Notes under the pieces: model-generated | The model's input: the letters and a program-made list of their open reading frames with translations, nothing else | Databases searched by the model: none | Told to the model about the DNA's origin: nothing | DNA from: Archilochus colubris | Lineage: Eukaryota > Chordata > Aves > Apodiformes > Trochilidae | Assembly: GCA_023079485.1 (NCBI GenBank) | Contig: CM041090.1 | Coordinates: 40,614,874 to 40,678,873 of the forward strand | DNA length: 64,000 bases | Direction of reading: 5' to 3' | Shown here: in pieces, positions 57,787-64,000 of the stretch | How positions within the stretch are numbered: the first letter of the stretch is position 1 | Layout: each line of letters begins with the position of its first letter | Program-made: the position numbers and the translations under genes

Positions 57787-60180
57787 GAAATCTGTCCTGT
57801 CCAAAGGAGTTATCAGTCCAGTGTCAAAGGAAAAAATCTCAGACTTGAATGCCCATGCTTCATGGCCATGAGACTTGGATCCCCTGCCTGGCTCACCCAA
57901 AGGACTTGTCTAACTTCAGGATCATGAATAGCCTGTCCTAAACTCATCAGCATCTCCTCTTTGGTCTTTGTTTTGCCATTTGTGCTGCTGAGCAGGGACT
58001 GTTCATGCACAAGCTGAGAGCAGAGCTCAGCTGTGCCTGTCAGAAGAGTGGGAAAACTTGAAAAAAACCACTTGAAAACTTGATGAACTTAAGGCCCATG
58101 GTTTAAGCAGACCCATGTGTGTGGATATTGTGGCATGTTTGGTTATTATGGGACCTGGGTGGTGATGATGTAGAGGTTATACTCTGATAATAAATCTGGT
58201 GGGGTTGATTCAAGAAGGAGGTCAGGCAAAAAAAAACCCACGGTGAGTGGAGGAAAATAAGTTCCCAAATCAGCCTCAGCATATCAACATGATTTGACTT
58301 CATTGCACCCATCTCTACAGCCAGTACTTGGTCTCCTGAATAATTTGGAATTAAGAGAGCTGAGTGAGGAGCATCTCTTAGATTTCTCAAGTATTTTCGA
58401 AAATATTAGTAAAATGAGAGACTAACAGCTAAAGCAACACCAGCAGAGGGAGACAAACCCTGTTACCAGACCAGTCCCATCTGGATGGTTCACTGCTTTC
58501 TTCTAAGAAGCTGAACTGGGAACCTAGAGGAAGAAGAGCTGAGTTGAAATGTTGTGTGCCATTAATGACCCCACATGTGTCATAAAGCATGAACTTAGGG
58601 ATGAGGGAAGTTCTCTTAAATAAAATAATCTCTTGATACCATGCTAAAGGTTTCATTGGCCTGAAGGGAGCTTGCATTTCATTCTGGTGGGTTGCACACC
58701 TATGTGCCTGTGTGTTTGCATAAAATAAATCTAAAAATGACATTTTGCTAACAGTTTCACAAATTGATTTTGGATAAAGAACCAGAACTTTTTAAAAAGA
58801 CTCATCCAAAGTTCTTGCCTTTTTTGCCTTTTTTTTTTTTTTTTATTTATGGAGGGCAAGCTGTCAGTGGACTTGATGCAAGTATAACCTAGGCTTGAGC
58901 ACTCTAAACCTGTGTTTTCTGGTGATGGAATAGGGATCTGAAACCAAGAATTCCACAGATAGGTTTTAATTTTAATGCCATTTGAAAATAAAATAATGAA
59001 GACACTGAATCACAAAGGCTTTCTGAAGGTGTAAATGGCAGGAGATTGGCTCAAGTTGGCTAAGTTTGCTCTCCAAATGACACAAAAAACTGAATCTAGA
59101 ACCATTTTGCTTCCATAAAATTTAATTTCAAAAGAAAACATTTCTCTTGCTGTGTTTAGCCCCTGTCCCTGTTTCTGAAAGAGTGGAAATGAAGATGGGA
59201 AGAAAGACCTTAAAATTAATGTATCTTCTGCTTTGTAACATAACTTTTTTTGTGCTCTGTCACGTTGTAAAGCAATTGGTCTGGTTTAGGGCATAAGATG
59301 GGGATTTATTTCACCACTGGATGACTCCATTTGTATTTTTCCACTGGTTAGAGAGGTGTTTTTTTTTACTTCTTTGTCTGTATGTCTAGGAGGGTGATGG
59401 TCTTGCACCAGTGAGTCTGTGGAGAAGCATCTCCTTGCTTGTGTATATTGAATATTGCATGTGCTGATCAGGAGGCTCTTATGGCAAAGGATGGTTTGCA
59501 ATGGCAGGAGGTGGAGAAGCATTTTTAAAAAGAGCATTTCCCTCATCCTTTGCACTGGAAGTGAACTGGTTGGGTTGACACAACTGGTACCAGCAGACCT
59601 AGGGTTCAAAATCCAAATTATGTGCTGTGGGACTGAGTTGCCCACCTGAGAAAGGACCTGATGACCAAGGTGAGCCATCAGCTCCTGCTCTGTGAACATT
59701 GGGGTTCCAAGTGTTTCCTGCAGAACTCTCCTGCTGAACGGTGCTTGGTGGGTGATGGGAGTGGTTGTGGCAATGAGAGCCAAGGATTTGAGGTGAAGCA
59801 AACCCCCTCAGCCAGATGATGTTCCTAATGGCTGGGTCTGCAGCCTTCTCTTCCAGATAGGACAGGATCTGCTTGTCTGGAAGTCCTGAATCTCTTATCT
59901 GGAGAAAAGCTGCTGAATGGGGTGTAGATACATCACTTCAGAGCATGAACCATAGGAGAAAACAAGTGATAACACGTGCAGATCTTGAAAATTGTCCTTT
60001 AATTTACTAATTGTCTAAATAGAAATAAATGGGGGTGCCTTCAAATGCCACTCTGGATAAAACCAGCAGTAAAAATCCCTTAGAGTGTCCAAGAGAGATT
60101 TTCTCATTTCCTACTATGGAACAAAGATACTTATGGTAATCTTGACTGCTGTAAAAATATACTGGCAGGAAGAGGGGCAG
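57787..60180. other. Intergenic, no gene recognised
   Basis: Unique-looking sequence with a T-run at 58827-58847. It includes the longest non-repeat open frame (59286-59801 minus, 171 codons). That frame has no domain, no signal or compositional bias, and a length near chance expectation, so I do not call it a gene. Confidence 0.5.
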
Positions 60181-60572
60181 GGAGGACCTTGAGACATCAT
60201 CTATTTCTTGACCCCAAGGCAAGATTTGCCAGGTCTGAGCCATTCCTGGCAAATCTTTGCCTGAATAGTGACAGAGTGTCTGTAGCTCCTTCACTAATTC
60301 ACTCCAGTGCTTCACCTGTCCTTCCTCTGAGGGAACGGGTCTAATGTTTGACCTAAATCCTCTTTGCTGCAATTTAAACCCATTATTTCTTGTCTTATAC
60401 CCAGTGGACATGGAGAACAATTTATTACCTTCCTATCTGCAACAACCTTTTACATAGTTGAAGGCTGTTATCATGTCTCCCCCTCAGTCTTTTCTTCTCT
60501 AGACTAAACAAACCCAATTCTTTCAATCTTTCCTCATAGGTCATGTTTTCTAGACCCCTGATCATTTTTGTT
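60181..60572 (-). mobile_element. CR1: Ancient CR1 LINE 3' UTR, well preserved
   Basis: The plus strand follows, in order, landmarks of an old CR1 type shared by birds, crocodilians and turtles: 'CCATTCCTGGCAAATCTTTG', 'CACTCCAGTGCTTCACC', 'CTAATGTTTGACCTAAATCC', 'TTTGCTGCAATTTAAACCCA', 'TATCATGTCTCCCCCTCAGT', 'GACTAAACAAACCCAATTC' and 'CATAGGTCATGTTTTCTAGA'. Family assignment is from memory. The ordered match over ~390 bp is strong. The terminal repeat is not preserved. The 137-codon minus frame here is a UTR reading, not a gene. Confidence 0.85.
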
Positions 60573-61529
60573 ATGGAAATAAACATCCTTTAAATCAAGT
60601 TCTGTGAATCAATCTTGTGTGGAAAGGAAGGGAAACAGAGAGGTTAGAGTTAGCGTGGGGAACAGAAATCTGGTGGTGAAAGAAGTGAATTTTCTGAGGT
60701 CTTTTGAGAGTACAGCCTTCCATTCTTCTTTGGGTTTAGGAAATATCTTGAACAAAATTTTCTTTCCCCAGATTTCCTTGGGAAACTCCTTTATGTATCT
60801 GCTAGCAGAAGGAAGCCAGTATTTCATTTCCACAGGTTGTATGCAAAGAGGTCTCTGGGAAAACATTGGCAAGGGTATCAAAAAGAGGAATTTTTTCATC
60901 TTACTACATGTCCACAATGGAGAGTTTCTAAAATCCACTTGCCTGCAGTGATGTGAACCAGTTCTCCAACAAGAGATGTAGGTCATCCTGAGAAGTTTAA
61001 AAGTGGATCATACCTCTTGAACATTTAATGCAACCAGAGACTCAACAGAGAAGATGCTGATGAATATTTAACTTCTGGCTTGGTTGGGATCTTCTGCTTT
61101 ATTAAATGAAGTGGAAACACCTGTACAACTCTTCCAGCCACAAAAATGCAGCCCATCCAAGGTGCAATCCACCTGAAGATCCATGTTGTAGGAAGGAATG
61201 CTGTTAGGATTGCCACCATTGCTGCCTGGAAGAGAAACCAAAGTGGTTTTTTTTAACAAGAAGGAGGAAAAGATGACTCTTGCTGCTCCTGTGTTCAGCC
61301 AGAGGTCAGAGCAGCTGTTTACCAGAGCCCACAAGTCCAACCCTTGTCTGGTTCATCAGCTCCATAGGGTATTGACCTCTGTATAATAATATCTACCACT
61401 CATTCCCAAATGGGTCAGACCAAGCAGGTCCTCTGAAAAGCTGAGTTCTCTGCATCATCTCAACCACAGGCTGGACCATGAAGCTGAGGGAAAATGGCTC
61501 TCCCAGACTAAGTATGCATGGAGGTGTGG
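60573..61529. other. Intergenic, nothing recognised
   Basis: About 950 bp with opposing open frames at 60604-60951 plus (115 codons) and 60609-60986 minus (125 codons). Overlapping both-strand openness without motifs is a chance pattern. No repeat is recognised. Confidence 0.5.
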
Positions 61530-61638
61530 ATCTAGCAGATCCTGAACAACTTGCTCCAGCTGACCCTGCTTTGAGGAAGGGGTTGGACTCTGTCACCTCC
61601 AGACACCCCCTCCAAACTCAGTAATTATGTGATTCTGG
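61530..61638 (+). mobile_element. CR1: CR1 LINE tail (sense)
   Basis: The sense tail is recognised by 'GATCCTGAACAACTTGCTCC', 'AGCTGACCCTGCTTTGAGG', 'GGGGTTGGACTCTGTCACC', 'CTCCAGACACCCCCTCC' and the decayed terminal repeat AATTATGTGATTCTGGGA. It is of a different subfamily from the other copies. Confidence 0.85.
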
Positions 61639-62020
61639 GACATTATGTTTATGCAACAGCTGATTTAGGGAGTGCGTCCCAGTGGAGAGCTAGTGGCTGG
61701 AAAGGAATCATGAGATGGACTTTCTGGGCCTTTTTGCTTTGTATCTGCTATTCAGGGATTTAGAGAAGATGGATTTATTAATGCTTCTTACAAGACTTTA
61801 ATGTCTTCTGCAGTGTCTCTATGAGCTGGGTCTTTGACACTGAAGAGTGAAGGAGTAGAGGAGATCATCCCTTAAAAAGCCCCTTAAAAGCTGGGGGCTG
61901 CAGAAGGATCCAACTTTCCTGAGTTTACCCTCCTTTACATCCTCAAAACAGCATGGGCTGGGCTGAAGCAATTTTAGGTTTTTTTTCCAGATCCTGGGTT
62001 GTGGAGGACAATTCTGCTAA
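61639..62020. other. Intergenic, nothing recognised
   Basis: Unique-looking interval between two CR1 fragments of opposite orientation. No exon, RNA or repeat is seen. Confidence 0.5.
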
Positions 62021-62575
62021 TCATAGAATCCCAGAGTGGTTTGGGTTGGAAGGGACCTTAAAGCTCATCCAGTTCCAACCCCCTGCCATGGTCAGGGACA
62101 CCTCCCACCAGCCCAGGTTGCTCCAAGCCCCATCCAACCTGGGCTGAGACACTGCCAGGGATGGGGCAGCCACAGCTTCTCTGGGAAACCTGGGCCAGTA
62201 AATAATTTCTTCCTAATATCTACCTAAATCTCCCCTCTTCTAGTGTAAAACCATTGCCCCTTGGCCTATCACTACATGCCCTCCTAAGAAGTCCCTCTCC
62301 ATCTTTCTTGTACTGGAAGGCTGCTCTAAGATCTCCCTCAATCTCTCCTCTTGGCTGAACATCCCCAACTCTCCCAGCCTGTCTTTGTAGATGTGCTCCA
62401 GCTCTCTGATCACCTTTGTGTCCTTCTCTGGACTGACTCCAACAGCTCGATGTTGTTCTTATAGTGGGGGCTCCAGAGCTGGACCCAGTGATGCTTCCAG
62501 GCAAACACAGCCTGCAGCATCCTCTTCTTCTTGGTGGTTCAGAGAGGGCCATGCATTGACTCACAATTCCACTCC
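62021..62575 (-). mobile_element. CR1: CR1 LINE, 5'-truncated (~555 bp)
   Basis: On the plus strand: TCATAGAATCCCAGAGTGG, 'GGTTTGGGTTGGAAGGGACC', 'CCATGGTCAGGGACACCTCC', 'GGGGCAGCCACAGCTTCTCT', 'CTGGAAGGCTGCTCTAAGAT', 'GGACTGACTCCAACAGCTCG' and 'GGGCTCCAGAGCTGGACCCA'. It reaches into the end of ORF2 (the GACTCCAACAGCTC and TGGACCCAGTGATGC region), but no intact frame survives. The end beyond 62530 is diverged. Confidence 0.93.
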
Positions 62576-64000
62576 TAGTCAAAGGTAAGTGTGAAGTTGT
62601 GGAAAATTGAATTTCAGGTCAAAGGCTCTGCAGCCACACGATGTGAAGCACTCAAACAATCAGTTTTCTCTTCAAAAATATTCTTCTGAGGGATTTATGC
62701 TGGGTTCAGATATCACCTGTCTCTCCACAGCCTGTAGAAATAGTGAAGCCAGCAGGAGCACCAGACTGAGTGCTTTGGCTAACTTGAAAGAGATGTTGTG
62801 TGCTAACATCTGATCCAGATTCCTCATTAATGGCCACAGAAATGTCCACCCTGTAGAACAGTGACCCTATAAACATGGGACAATATAACATTTTATGGGG
62901 CTGAAGGGCCAAGAGCAGCTTGCAGTGCTGTGCCCTGATGCACCTGCAGAAAGGAGTTTGGGAAGAAATGTGAAAAGAAGAAGAGATGGAGTGTAGAAGC
63001 CACAGAAGGACAAGTTTCAGTTCTTGCATATGAGGTGATGAAAAGGTGAGAGGTTTTGTGTCAGTGGGCATGTGGTACCTATGCAAATGTGAAGTAATGA
63101 TAAGAAAGTGCCAGTAGTTCTCAGCCAGGAAAAATCCTATTGAAAGGACTGTTTGGCAAAGAAACATCCCAAGCGTTCTCACACCAAAGACAACACTGAT
63201 CTGACCTGTCAGACATGGTAAATTTGAGGCTCTCTATGTGCTCAAGAAATCTGAGAGTTCCAACACTCTTTAGAAGAGGTCCAGAATAAACAAGGTGTGG
63301 TGAAGAAAAAAGCTTTCTGCCCTGTGCAGGTTACTGGAAATGGTTTTCCTTTTGCTGTCTGACCCAATGGTAATGAATGAATCCCTTATCTTCCAAGAGC
63401 CAGATTCTGGAGGATGCACAACTCCTTCCTCTGAGCAAGGTGAAGGAGACCAGGGGCAAAATTTTGGCTGAACTGAGATACATTTGCACTTGAAATGCCA
63501 GTAAACACATCCATTCCTAAAAGCAGTTTTGCTTTGATGAGTTTGCTTATTGTGACTGAACTGTGTTGTAGAAATAGCCAAGAAAAGGCTCTGGGTTTAG
63601 ATATTTTTATTTTTACTGACACCTAAGAAACTCTACTTCCCTTAACTAGTTGTAAATGGTGTTGTAACAGGATCAGTCTTACTACAGCCATTACAGACAG
63701 GCTTCCAACATTAGGTACAATACAAAAAGTTACACTTCTGAGATGGTCTCCATGTAATTTCTCCCACATGGACCCTAAAACCTCCAAGATGTGTTCAGGG
63801 CCCTATAAGACACAGAGCCATCACTAATTAGCAACCCCCCTGAGCCCGTGCTTAATTTTAAGCATGTGGTTTTTCTCTCCCAAGAGTTCCTAGGACTTCA
63901 AGCAAATGGGTTTAGGGATATGCTTAAAGATAAGCATGTGTTTAGTTGCTTTCTTGTACTGTGGCTTTATTTGTTTTTACAGGAATCAGAGAAATGAAAG
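62576..64000. other. Intergenic, no gene recognised
   Basis: Unique-looking sequence. The minus strand has a 158-codon open frame (62706-63182) and a 103-codon one (63270-63581), both without domains. An octamer word ATGCAAAT occurs near 63083. No transposon is recognised up to the window edge. Confidence 0.5.

Noticed and set aside
59286..59801. 171-codon minus-strand open frame outside transposons
   Set aside because: No domain, no signal peptide, mixed composition. By a rough estimate about one frame of this length is expected by chance in 64 kb on both strands.
60604..60986. Opposing 115- and 125-codon frames on both strands
   Set aside because: Openness on both strands over the same bases without motifs suggests chance. 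No conservation evidence is available.
62706..63182. 158-codon minus-strand open frame near the right edge
   Set aside because: No recognisable motif, and shorter than or similar to the chance maximum. No splice or promoter context is visible.
1..64000. Search for CRISPR arrays, tRNA/rRNA genes, operons and phage-type modules
   Set aside because: No regularly spaced direct repeats, no cloverleaf I could recognise, no ribosomal signature words. The sequence is avian nuclear DNA.

Overview
The window is vertebrate nuclear DNA, almost certainly from a bird. The main evidence is about twenty fragments of the CR1 non-LTR retrotransposon, many with the typical avian CR1 3' end (a 'GGTTGGAAGGGACCT'-like box followed by short 'ATTCTATG' terminal repeats). 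One young subfamily, with a 'GGCACTGAGTGCCATGGGC' 3' UTR signature, looks like the kind common in passerines; that narrower placement is recollection and inference. CpG is scarce, base composition is moderately AT-rich, and there are no operons, Shine-Dalgarno sites or dense ORFs.

I find no host protein-coding gene, no confident exon, and no tRNA, rRNA or CRISPR array. Every open frame longer than about 140 codons is either CR1 sequence read in sense or antisense, or is about as long as chance predicts in 64 kb. The window reads as an intergenic stretch or the inside of a very large intron.

Layout. 1-7.3 kb: mostly unique sequence with a CR1 tail carrying unusual 12-bp terminal repeats (1977), a MIR-like SINE (2285), a 52-bp tandem duplication (2381) and a short young CR1 (4262). 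7.3-13.5 kb: a long young CR1 (7312), an AT-rich 12-bp hairpin (8472), a weak sushi-like reading frame (8640) and an older CR1 (13021). 13.5-29 kb: largely single-copy DNA with homeobox-site-rich stretches, CR1 fragments at 21340 and 27410, a CpG-dense palindrome at 24443, an ancient dispersed repeat at 25357 and a second MIR-like SINE at 28399. 29-48 kb: the most CR1-rich part. It holds two nearly identical young copies (29031 and 36174), a nested pair in which a younger CR1 interrupts an old CR1 reverse transcriptase (41350-42800), and a copy that keeps an open reverse-transcriptase C-terminal frame (47604-47876). 48-64 kb: unique sequence, a 278-bp uninterrupted pyrimidine tract of TTTCC repeats (54332), a perfect 12-bp hairpin (54748), an ancient but readable CR1 (60181) and CR1 fragments at 57641, 61530 and 62021.

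No genes work together here. What the sequence records is successive CR1 waves on top of older SINEs, with possible regulatory sequence between them. The items most worth checking are the CpG-rich palindrome, the mosaic young CR1 pair, the nested CR1, the two perfect hairpins and the pentanucleotide tract. No new biological system is visible.
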